A stretch of 64,000 nucleotides of DNA from NCBI GenBank assembly GCA_903886275.1, contig CAISLN010000008.1, positions 1 through 64,000 on the forward strand, given 5' to 3'. Position 1 is the first letter of the stretch. Every line of letters begins with the position of its first letter. The position numbers were made by a program, and so were the translations under genes. Positions 54,399-61,692 of this stretch are shown piece after piece. Origin of the DNA: an uncultured beta proteobacterium. GTDB taxonomy: Bacteria; Pseudomonadota; Gammaproteobacteria; Burkholderiales; Burkholderiaceae_C. The notes under the pieces were generated by a model, which worked only from the letters and a program-made list of their open reading frames with translations, was not told where the DNA came from and ran no database searches.

Positions 54399-54440
54399 TC
54401 AGATTGCACAGACGTCATGGGCCATCAGACGCATGGGTAA
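54399..54440 (-). pseudogene. Tiny vapC-like C-terminal relic
   Basis: Fourteen minus-strand codons read LPMRLMAHDVCAI then stop. The same block in the intact vapC 1.5 kb away reads EPMRLMTHDALVALYSD, and the DNA matches closely (for example AGACGCATGGG in both). This points to a second, almost fully deleted PIN-toxin gene. Confidence 0.5.
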
Positions 54441-54469
54441 GGGGTGAAGCGGCTGGATAATTCGGTACG

Positions 54470-54485
54470 TTCAAGCTGTGTGCCA
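54470..54485 (-). promoter_or_regulatory. Decayed sigma-54 promoter upstream of norR
   Basis: The minus strand reads TGGCACACAGCTTGAA. It resembles the norC promoter TGGCACATAGCTTGCA but has lost the essential GC at -12 (now GA). It points away from norR, towards the accessory insert, and has no plausible target gene today. The gap to the first NorR box is 41 bases, exactly as at norC. Confidence 0.6.
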
Positions 54486-54526
54486 CGCCCTTTCGCTATT
54501 TAAATCAAGGGCCTATCCAAATCCAT

Positions 54527-54584
54527 GGTTTTATATACCCGGTTTGGATAGGGTGCTATATACCCTGGCGCGGTACGATAGACC
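54527..54584. promoter_or_regulatory. Three NorR boxes upstream of norR
   Basis: GGTTTTATATACC (54527-54539), GGTGCTATATACC (54552-54564) and GGTACGATAGACC (54572-54584). The last one ends at the base before the norR ATG, so NorR bound here should repress its own gene. Start-to-start spacings are 25 and 20 bases, close to the 24 and 21 of the norC set. Confidence 0.8.
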
Positions 54585-56105
54585 ATGATCGATACTGCTC
54601 TATTCACCAACCTCTCGGGGGCCCACAGCGCAGCCGAACGCATGCAACGTCTGGTCAGCGCCATGCGCCGCCATTTCAAAAGCGATGCGGTGGCCCTGCT
54701 GCGCTTGCAAGACAAGGCGCTGATTCCTGACGCCGTTGACGGCCTGGTGCACGAGGCGCTGGGACGGCGCTTTCAGGTGGAGGCGCACCCGCGTCTGGCG
54801 GCCATTCTTGCTAGCACGCAGCCGGTTCGATTCCAGGCCGACTGTGGTCTGCCCGACCCCTATGATGGCCTGTTGCAGGTGCATGCGGGCGAGCCTTTGC
54901 CGGTGCATGACTGCATGGGCGTGAGCCTGACGGTGGACGGCCAGCTATGGGGCGCACTGACCCTGGACGCGCTGGGTATGGACCGCTTTGGCGCGCAGCG
55001 CATCGCCGAGCTGCGCAGCCATGCCCTGCTGTTTGAGGTGGCGGTGCGCATGAACCGCTTGGAGGAAGAGGCCACCCATTTGCGCCATGGGCGCAACACC
55101 AGCGCGCCGGCGCCTGCCTATATGCCGGTGGACGAAGAGATCGTGGGCCAGAGCGACTGCATTCTGAGCCTGCTGCACGAGATGGATGTGGTGTCCGGCT
55201 CCGACCTGCCGGTGCTGCTGTTGGGCGAAACCGGGGTAGGCAAGGAGCTGTTTGCGCGGCGCATCCACAGGCACTCGTCGCGCTCCAAGCCCCTGGTGCA
55301 GGTGAACTGCGCGGCCCTGCCGGAAACCTTGGCCGAGAGCGAGCTGTTTGGCCATGTGCGCGGTGCCTTCTCGGGCGCCAGCGCCGACCGCGCCGGGCGC
55401 TTTGAGGGGGCCGATGGCGGCACCATTTTTCTCGATGAAATTGGCGAGCTGCCACTCACCATTCAGGCCAAGCTCTTGCGCACCCTGCAAAACGGCGAGA
55501 TCCAGCGCCTGGGCGAAGACCGTCCGCGCCGCGTCGATGTGCGCGTCATAGTCGCCACCAACCGCGATCTGCAGCAGGGCGTCAAAGACGGTGTGTTTCG
55601 CGCCGATCTCTACCACCGGCTGTCGGTCTATCCCATTCACATTCCACCGCTGCGCGAGCGTGGCAATGACGCGCTGCTGTTGGCCGGGCGCTTTCTGGAG
55701 CTCAACCGCGTGAGACTGGGCATACGCAGCCTGCGCCTGTCACCGCAAGCCGAGAGCTGCATCCTGCGCTACCAGTGGCCCGGCAATGTGCGCGAGTTGG
55801 AGCATGTGATCAGCCGCGCCGCCATCAAGGCGCTCAGCCGGGGCGCGCGCGCCAGCGACATCGTGACCCTGGTGCCCGCGCTGTTGGATCTCGACACGCG
55901 CCTGCCCGATGCGCCCGCACCGCAAGCGCTGATGCCGGTGGATGCGCCGCTGCCCAGCCTGAACGAGGCGGTGGCCCAGCGCCAGCGCGAGCTGATAGGG
56001 CAGACGCTGCAGCGAAGCGGTGCCAATTGGGCCTTGGCCGCACGCAGCCTGGGGCTGGACCCGAGCAACCTGCACAAGCTGGCGCGGCGCCTGGGGCTTA
56101 AATAG
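54585..56105 (+). CDS. norR: NorR, NO-sensing sigma-54 activator
   Basis: A 506-aa enhancer-binding protein. The N-terminal GAF domain (residues 1 to about 170) should hold the mononuclear iron that binds NO. The AAA+ domain has LLGETGVGKELFARRIHRHS, the sigma-54 loop as GAFSGASADR (Ser in place of Thr in GAFTGA) and GGTIFLDEIGELPLTIQAKLL. The Fis-type HTH is SGANWALAARSLGLDPSNLHKLARR. It should activate norCBEFQD. Three GGT-N7-ACC boxes abut its start codon. Confidence 0.92.
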   Translation: MIDTALFTNLSGAHSAAERMQRLVSAMRRHFKSDAVALLRLQDKALIPDAVDGLVHEALGRRFQVEAHPRLAAILASTQPVRFQADCGLPDPYDGLLQVHAGEPLPVHDCMGVSLTVDGQLWGALTLDALGMDRFGAQRIAELRSHALLFEVAVRMNRLEEEATHLRHGRNTSAPAPAYMPVDEEIVGQSDCILSLLHEMDVVSGSDLPVLLLGETGVGKELFARRIHRHSSRSKPLVQVNCAALPETLAESELFGHVRGAFSGASADRAGRFEGADGGTIFLDEIGELPLTIQAKLLRTLQNGEIQRLGEDRPRRVDVRVIVATNRDLQQGVKDGVFRADLYHRLSVYPIHIPPLRERGNDALLLAGRFLELNRVRLGIRSLRLSPQAESCILRYQWPGNVRELEHVISRAAIKALSRGARASDIVTLVPALLDLDTRLPDAPAPQALMPVDAPLPSLNEAVAQRQRELIGQTLQRSGANWALAARSLGLDPSNLHKLARRLGLK

Positions 56106-56227
56106 GGTCTCCTCATTCGCGCATTGTCCGGATGGTGCCACGCAGGGCTTAAAAAAAGCGTTGTTTCCACCGCGCAAACCGTGCACAGCGGTCGATTTTC
56201 TATTTAAATACGCGCTGAGGAGACCAC

Positions 56228-56317
56228 ATGAAAAAACCTATTCAATTCTGGCCTGTAGGAATTGCGGCTATCAAACCGGCTGGCGCTTTGCCTGCTCCAG
56301 CCACGCTATCGCAATAG
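56228..56317 (+). CDS. Putative 29-aa leader peptide or gene relic before hppD
   Basis: ATG at 56228 follows GAGGAGACCAC and encodes MKKPIQFWPVGIAAIKPAGA and then LPAPATLSQ. The strong ribosome site suggests it is translated. The basic start and hydrophobic middle resemble a short signal-like peptide. It ends 132 bases before hppD. It contains one Trp, one Phe and no Tyr, so a tyrosine attenuator is not obvious. Nothing else recognisable lies in the 344-base gap from norR to hppD. Confidence 0.35.
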   Translation: MKKPIQFWPVGIAAIKPAGALPAPATLSQ

Positions 56318-56449
56318 ACCATGCGCCACTCTGTCCTGATCGTCGGTGAACACCTCGCACGCAGTGTGCGCGGGCGTCCCTGCGCTCCACCGAAAGTTCG
56401 CTTCCTCACGGTTTGAACTTTTTCATTGGATACGAGTGGAGACAAAGAC

Positions 56450-57529
56450 ATGGCAGATTTATTTGAGAACCCCATGGGGTTGATGGGTTTTGAGTTTGTG
56501 GAATTCGCATCGCCCACCCCGGGGCTGCTGGAGCCGATTTTTGAGCAGATGGGTTTTAGCCTGGTTGCCAAGCACCGCTCCAAGGACGTGGTGCTGTACC
56601 GCCAAGGCGACATCAACTTTATCGTCAACCGCGAGCCCAAGAGCTTTGCCGGCTACTTTGCCGCCGAGCATGGCGCCTGCGCCTGCGGTATGGCCTTTCG
56701 GGTGAAGGATTCGCACCTGGCCTATGAGCGCGCCCTCGCCTTGGGCGCACAGCCCATAGAGATTCCCACCGGGCCGATGGAGCTGCGCCTGCCGGCCATC
56801 AAGGGCATAGGCGGCGCACCGCTCTACCTGATAGACCGCTTTGAAGACGGCAAGTCGATCTACGACATCGACTTTGCTTTTATCGAGGGCGTGGAGCGCC
56901 ACCCGGTGGGACACGGCCTGAAGCTGATCGACCACCTGACCCACAATGTGTACCGAGGGCGCATGGCCTTTTGGGGCAGCTTTTACGAGAAGCTGTTTAA
57001 CTTTCGCGAGATTCGATACTTCGATATCCAGGGCGAATACACCGGCCTGACCTCGCGCGCCATGACCGCCCCCGACGGCAAGATCCGCATCCCCTTGAAC
57101 GAGGAATCGGGCAAGGGGATTGGTCAGATTGAAGAGTTTTTGATGCAGTTCAATGGCGAGGGTATCCAGCATGTGGCCCTGATTTGCGATGATTTGATTG
57201 CGACCATTGACAAGCTCGCGCTGGCCGGAATTCCGCTGCTGTCGGCCCCTAGCGAAAGCTATTACGAGATGCTGGAGGCGCGCCTGCCTGGCCACGGCCA
57301 ACCGGTGAGTGAGCTGCAGACGCGCGGCATCCTGCTCGACGGCAGCACGACTGGCGCCGAGCCGCGCCTGCTGCTGCAGATTTTTTCCAAGACCCTGCTG
57401 GGACCGGTGTTCTTTGAGTTTATACAGCGCAAGGGCGATGACGGGTTTGGCGAGGGCAACTTCAAGGCCCTGTTCGAGTCGCTGGAGCGCGACCAGGTGC
57501 GACGCGGTGTGCTCGGCACACAGGAATAA
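56450..57529 (+). CDS. hppD: 4-hydroxyphenylpyruvate dioxygenase
   Basis: A 359-aa two-VOC-domain Fe(II) enzyme. Metal ligands: His in [15 protein letters not shown] (about residue 164), His in [13 protein letters not shown] (about 243) and Glu in [24 protein letters not shown] (about 322-336 region). It converts 4-hydroxyphenylpyruvate to homogentisate in tyrosine catabolism. The start at 56450 follows TGGAGACAAAGAC. It heads the hppD-VOC-fahA-maiA run; homogentisate dioxygenase is not in the window. Confidence 0.94.
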   Translation: MADLFENPMGLMGFEFVEFASPTPGLLEPIFEQMGFSLVAKHRSKDVVLYRQGDINFIVNREPKSFAGYFAAEHGACACGMAFRVKDSHLAYERALALGAQPIEIPTGPMELRLPAIKGIGGAPLYLIDRFEDGKSIYDIDFAFIEGVERHPVGHGLKLIDHLTHNVYRGRMAFWGSFYEKLFNFREIRYFDIQGEYTGLTSRAMTAPDGKIRIPLNEESGKGIGQIEEFLMQFNGEGIQHVALICDDLIATIDKLALAGIPLLSAPSESYYEMLEARLPGHGQPVSELQTRGILLDGSTTGAEPRLLLQIFSKTLLGPVFFEFIQRKGDDGFGEGNFKALFESLERDQVRRGVLGTQE

Positions 57530-57532
57530 GCC

Positions 57533-58075
57533 ATGCTGAAGATCGACCGCATCCACCATGTGGCCTACCGCTGCAAGGACGCCAAGGAAACCGTGCTCTG
57601 GTACCAGCAGATGCTGAAGATGGACTTTGTGCTGGCCATCGCCGAGGACCTGGTGCCCTCGACCAAGGAGCCCGACCCCTATATGCACGTCTTTCTGGAT
57701 GCCGGCATGGGCAATGTGCTGGCCTTCTTTGAGCTGCCCACCAAGGCGCCCATGGGGCGCGACCCGAACACGCCCGAGTGGGTGCAGCACATCGCCTTCA
57801 AGGTGAAGGACCACGCCACGCTGCTGGAATTTCGCGACCATCTAGAGACCCATGGCGTGCCGGTGCTGGGCGTGACCGACCACGGCGCCTTCCATTCCAT
57901 TTACTTCTTCGACCCCAATGGCCACCGACTGGAACTCTCCTGCCCGGACCCCGACGAGGCTGCCCTGCTGCAGCGCATGGACGCGGTGAAGTGGGACATG
58001 CTGGAGGAGTGGAGCCAGACCAAGCGCGCCCCCAAGCACGCCGCTTTTTTGCACGCCAGGGAGTTCCAGCCATGA
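57533..58075 (+). CDS. VOC-superfamily (glyoxalase/dioxygenase-fold) protein
   Basis: A 180-aa single VOC domain: IDRIHHVAYRCKDAKETVLWYQQML at the N-terminus, EWVQHIAFKVKDHATLLEFRDHL in the middle and SIYFFDPNGHRLELSC with the terminal Glu ligand. Placed 3 bases after hppD and overlapping fahA by 4 bases, it is surely co-expressed with tyrosine catabolism. A role as an isomerase or ring-handling enzyme is likely but undefined. Confidence 0.85.
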   Translation: MLKIDRIHHVAYRCKDAKETVLWYQQMLKMDFVLAIAEDLVPSTKEPDPYMHVFLDAGMGNVLAFFELPTKAPMGRDPNTPEWVQHIAFKVKDHATLLEFRDHLETHGVPVLGVTDHGAFHSIYFFDPNGHRLELSCPDPDEAALLQRMDAVKWDMLEEWSQTKRAPKHAAFLHAREFQP

Positions 58076-59361
58076 GCCGCCTGGTGGACGCAAGCCATGC
58101 GCCGGATTTGCTGAGCTGGTTGGAAGCGGCCAACGACCCGGCCACAGACTTTCCGATACAGAACCTGCCCTTTGGCCGCTTCAAACGCCTAGGAGATACG
58201 GGCGCCTGGCGCATCGGTGTGGCCATTGGCGACCAGGTGCTCGACCTGGGACAGGCCGCTTTGATAGACAGCCAGGACATGCACCAGCTGATGCGCCAAG
58301 GCCAAGTGCCGCGCCAGGCAATGCGCCAGGCGATCTCCATGGGGCTGCGCCAGGGCAGCGCGGACGAGGCGCGGTTTCGTGCGGCGCTCTTGCCCATGGA
58401 GCAGGTGGAAATGGGCCTGCCCTGCGAGATCGGCGACTACACCGACTTCTACACCAGCATCCACCACGCCACCACCGTGGGCAAGCTGTTTCGCCCGGAC
58501 AACCCGCTCTTGCCCAATTACCAGTGGGTGCCCATTGGCTACCACGGGCGGGCCTCTTCGGTGGCGGTCAGCGCGCCCGGTCTGGGCCATGCCTTTGCCC
58601 GCCCCAAGGGCCAGGTCAAGGCGCCGGATGCAGATGCACCTCTGCTCAAGCCCAGCGGAAGGCTGGACTTTGAGCTGGAGCTGGGTGCCTTCATCGCCCG
58701 CCCCAATCTGCTGGGCGAGCCCGTCTCCATGGCCGAGGCCGAGGCGCATGTGTTTGGCCTGGCCCTGTTCAACGACTGGAGCGCGCGCGATATACAGGCT
58801 TGGGAGTACCAGCCCCTGGGGCCGTTTTTGTCCAAGAACTTTGCCAGCACGGTGTCGCCCTGGATGGTGACGCTGGAGGCGCTGGCGCCGTTTCGCAGCG
58901 CCTTTGTGCGCCCGGCCACACAGCCACAACCCTTGCCCTATTTGGACTCGGATGCGAACCGCGAGCAGGGCGGCTTGGATATCGAACTGGAGGTCTGGCT
59001 GCAGACAAGTCAGATGCGCGAGCGCGGGCAAGAGGCCCTGCGCCTGATGCAGGCCAACTACCAGGACGCCTATTGGACGCTGGCGCAACTGGTGGCGCAC
59101 CACACGGTCAACGGCTGCAACTTGCGCGCCGGCGACCTGTTGGGCAGCGGCACGCAATCCGGTCCGCGCCCAGAGCAGGGCGGCTCGCTGCTGGAGCTCA
59201 GCCAGGGCGGCAAGCAGGCCATCACCTTGGCCAACGGCGAGACGCGCACCTTTCTGGAAGACGGCGACACCGTCATCTTGCGCGGCTACTGCCAGCGCGA
59301 GGGCTTCAGGCGCATAGGCTTTGGCGAATGCCGCGGCACGCTGCTGCCGGCAAGGGCCTGA
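58072..59361 (+). CDS. fahA: Fumarylacetoacetase
   Basis: A 429-aa hydrolase. The N-terminal SH3-like domain precedes the catalytic part with DYTDFYTSIHHATTVGKLFRP, WVPIGYHGRASSV, the Glu pair in DFELELGAFIARPN and FNDWSARDIQAWEYQPLGPFLSKNF. The C-terminus has the GDLLGSGTQSGP motif. It splits fumarylacetoacetate to fumarate and acetoacetate. The ATG overlaps the VOC gene stop (ATGA). The acetoacetate formed could be a substrate for CoA-transferases of the type encoded at 12.3 kb. Confidence 0.93.
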   Translation: MSRLVDASHAPDLLSWLEAANDPATDFPIQNLPFGRFKRLGDTGAWRIGVAIGDQVLDLGQAALIDSQDMHQLMRQGQVPRQAMRQAISMGLRQGSADEARFRAALLPMEQVEMGLPCEIGDYTDFYTSIHHATTVGKLFRPDNPLLPNYQWVPIGYHGRASSVAVSAPGLGHAFARPKGQVKAPDADAPLLKPSGRLDFELELGAFIARPNLLGEPVSMAEAEAHVFGLALFNDWSARDIQAWEYQPLGPFLSKNFASTVSPWMVTLEALAPFRSAFVRPATQPQPLPYLDSDANREQGGLDIELEVWLQTSQMRERGQEALRLMQANYQDAYWTLAQLVAHHTVNGCNLRAGDLLGSGTQSGPRPEQGGSLLELSQGGKQAITLANGETRTFLEDGDTVILRGYCQREGFRRIGFGECRGTLLPARA

Positions 59362-59380
59362 GCGGCTTGTGGGAGTACCG

Positions 59381-60082
59381 GTGAGCGCTGACCATCAAGC
59401 GGGCCAAGCGGGCCAAGCGTCACTGGCCCTGTACTCCTACTTTCGCAGCTCGGCGGCCTACCGGGTGCGCATTGCGCTGCAGCTCAAGGGTCTGGCCTTT
59501 GACACCATCCCCGTGCATTTGCTCAAGGAAGGCGGGCTGCAACACAGCCCCGCCTACACCGCGCTCAACCCCTCGCGGCTGGTGCCTACGCTCATCGATG
59601 GGGGGCGGGTTTTGGGCCAGTCCATGGCCATCATCGAATACCTCGACGAGACCTATTCCGCGGTGGCGCTGCTGCCGCCCGATGCGCTGGGTCGGGCCAG
59701 GGTGCGCGCGCTGTCGCAGCTGATTGCCTGCGACATCCACCCGCTCAACAACCTGCGCGTGCTGCAGTACCTAGAGCAGGTGCTGGGGGTGGACGCAGCG
59801 GCCAGAGCGGCCTGGTACCAGCATTGGGTGGCGGCCGGCCTTGCGGCGCTGGAGCAGATGCTGCAAGAAGATACCCAAGCACAAGATACACAAGCACAGG
59901 CCTTTTGCGCCGGTGCCACGCCCGGCATGGCCGACTGCTGCCTGGTGCCGCAGCTCTACAACGCCAGGCGCTTTCAGGTGCCGCTGCAGGCCTATCCCCG
60001 GCTGCTTGAAATAGAGGCAGCCTGTCTGCAGTTGGAGGCCTTTCAAAGGGCCGCACCCCAAAACCAGGCCGACGCACAGTAG
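59381..60082 (+). CDS. maiA: Maleylacetoacetate isomerase (zeta-class GST)
   Basis: About 233 aa from a GTG at 59381 preceded by TGTGGGAG. The zeta-class glutathione site is LYSYFRSSAAYRVRIALQLKGL; QSMAIIEYLDETY carries the thiol-domain signature and GATPGMADCCLVPQLYNARRF the C-terminal motif. It isomerises maleylacetoacetate to fumarylacetoacetate. Two short in-gene direct repeats stand out (GGGCCAAGC doubled near the start, and a QAQDTQAQ insert near residue 170), the latter absent from typical homologues. Confidence 0.88.
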   Translation: MSADHQAGQAGQASLALYSYFRSSAAYRVRIALQLKGLAFDTIPVHLLKEGGLQHSPAYTALNPSRLVPTLIDGGRVLGQSMAIIEYLDETYSAVALLPPDALGRARVRALSQLIACDIHPLNNLRVLQYLEQVLGVDAAARAAWYQHWVAAGLAALEQMLQEDTQAQDTQAQAFCAGATPGMADCCLVPQLYNARRFQVPLQAYPRLLEIEAACLQLEAFQRAAPQNQADAQ

Positions 60083-60243
60083 CGCGCCGGTGCGACACCC
60101 GCACCCTGACTCGATGTCGTGTAAATTGCAGATCCTGGTGCATCACCTGATAGGCTCGCCCCTGTAGAGGCCGCTGTGCGGATGCGTGCACTATCGCTGC
60201 ATGTTCCCCGCGGCACCCGCCATACGCCCATTCAGGAGTTGCC

Positions 60244-60762
60244 ATGTTGGCCATTGTTGGTTTGCCCTGCTCAGGAAAGTCCACCGTCGGCAAGCGGCTG
60301 GCCCACCGCTTGCAGCGGCCCTTTATTGACCTGGACGCGGCCATCGAAGTGCGCCTGGGTTGCAGCATCCGCCAGTATTTTGAGCTGCACGGCGAGGAGA
60401 AGTTTCGTGATGTGGAGTGCGAGATGGTGGAGCTGATGAGCCGCCTCAACCACTGCGTGCTCTCTACCGGTGGCGGCGCCGTGTTGCGCATGCAGAACCG
60501 CGAAATCCTGAAGCAGCGCGCTACCGTGCTCTATTTGTACGCCACACCGGAACAGCTGCTACCCCGTATTGGCTCCCACGGGGCCCGCCCGCTGCTGCAA
60601 GTTGCCAATCCGCTGGAGCGTCTTTATGTGCTGTATCAGACGCGTGACCCCCTGTACCGCGAAATTGCACACCATGTGATCGCCACCGGTTGCCAGCCGC
60701 CCGCCCGGGTGGTGCATGCCATTTGCACGCAATTAAGAGCGCACAGCGAGAGCGGTCGCTAG
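60244..60762 (+). CDS. Shikimate kinase-like protein
   Basis: A 172-aa P-loop kinase: LAIVGLPCSGKSTVGKRLAHRL (Walker A), FIDLDAAIEVRLG (substrate Asp), the EKFRDVECEMV helix and LSTGGGAVLR. These match AroK/AroL. The phosphate lid RPLL is present (HGARPLLQV). It is not next to aroB, so it may be a second, specialised kinase. It follows the tyrosine-catabolism run after 161 bases with its own AGGAG site. Confidence 0.85.
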   Translation: MLAIVGLPCSGKSTVGKRLAHRLQRPFIDLDAAIEVRLGCSIRQYFELHGEEKFRDVECEMVELMSRLNHCVLSTGGGAVLRMQNREILKQRATVLYLYATPEQLLPRIGSHGARPLLQVANPLERLYVLYQTRDPLYREIAHHVIATGCQPPARVVHAICTQLRAHSESGR

Positions 60763-60808
60763 TTATCCAGGCCTGTACTTGTGATGGATCAAGCTCGTTC
60801 GGGAATTC

Positions 60809-60824
60809 TGGAGCCAATTTTGCT
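60809..60824 (+). promoter_or_regulatory. Candidate sigma-54 promoter of the right-edge cluster
   Basis: TGGAGCCAATTTTGCT has GG at -24 and GC at -12 with correct spacing; the -24 element is TGGAGC rather than TGGCAC. It is followed by a strikingly AT-rich stretch (60824-60880) and the cluster that encodes an NtrC-type activator. Confidence 0.55.
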
Positions 60825-61011
60825 TGATAAATTTAATATTTTTGCAAAAATTAACTAATTCAACAATTGAGGTCTACACTAGCATTTTTGCTCTTTACCG
60901 CACATAGCGGACAAGACACGGCAATGCAAGGATGGACAAGACGACATGGTTTGACACAAGCATTTCATGGCAAGTGCACAGGCGAGTCTGTGTTTTCTGG
61001 GTCCTTCAAGA

Positions 61012-61692
61012 ATGCGTACGCTCATCGTCGTGCCAATCATCCATACCGAACAGGATATGGGTTCCTTGCTGGTGCACATCAAGCAGGAGTACATCGCCCG
61101 CTTCGGGCATGAGAAGTGGTGCGAGCACCTCCAGTCGATTGACGAAGTCTGGCGGGGCATCCGGCAAATGATCACCCTGCTGGAGTTGCCCTACCCAGCG
61201 GTGCAGCTGTACCAAGACGGTATTCCCCTGTGCGGCAAAGAGCTTGAAATCGTGCGCGACGTGGCTGCTCAGGGCAGTACCAATCACCAATTGCTGCTCG
61301 AACTGATACAGCGTGGCGCTACCTTGCAGGGCACCGAAGATGCCCAGTTGTTGCTGCAGGAGTACCGGCTGCACCAAGGCGATTTGCGCGAAGCCACTCC
61401 GGAACATGAGCCGCAACGCAGCGACCTGAGCCGCAAGTTGCTGCTGCAACGCGACCAATTTATTGCCGATCGCATCCACGCAACGCTTGCGACCGGTCAA
61501 ATTGGATTGCTATTTTTAGGCTTGGCGCATTCCGTAGAGAACTTGCTCAAGCCCGATATTTTGGTGCGGCACCTGTTGCCAGCACTGCGGGAAAAACAGG
61601 GAAAACTGAGAGTCAAAAATGACCCAAACTCCATACATCAAGGGGCCGTTGGCCTCCCCCCAAACAACGACCAGGGTGCTGGTTGTCGATGA
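61012..61692 (+). CDS. Unknown protein at the head of the gas-vesicle-like cluster
   Basis: About 226 aa from MRTLIVVPIIHTEQDMGSLL (an ATG at 60967 would add 15 residues). I do not recognise the family. It is soluble, with conserved-looking blocks LIVVPIIHTEQD at the start, YPAVQLYQDGIPLCGKE in the middle and RDQFIADRIHATLATGQIGL followed by LFLGLAHSVENLL near residue 180. The last pattern (Arg-Asp, then Gly-x-x-G and a His after a hydrophobic strand) loosely recalls TraB/ChaN-type hydrolase folds. The 3' end overlaps the regulator gene by 74 bases. It lies just downstream of a candidate sigma-54 promoter. Confidence 0.6.
   Translation: MRTLIVVPIIHTEQDMGSLLVHIKQEYIARFGHEKWCEHLQSIDEVWRGIRQMITLLELPYPAVQLYQDGIPLCGKELEIVRDVAAQGSTNHQLLLELIQRGATLQGTEDAQLLLQEYRLHQGDLREATPEHEPQRSDLSRKLLLQRDQFIADRIHATLATGQIGLLFLGLAHSVENLLKPDILVRHLLPALREKQGKLRVKNDPNSIHQGAVGLPPNNDQGAGCR

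Noticed and set aside
61012-61692. Assignment of the unknown protein to GvpF/GvpL
   Set aside because: Lacks the GvpF/L sequence signatures; only the neighbourhood suggests a gas-vesicle link.
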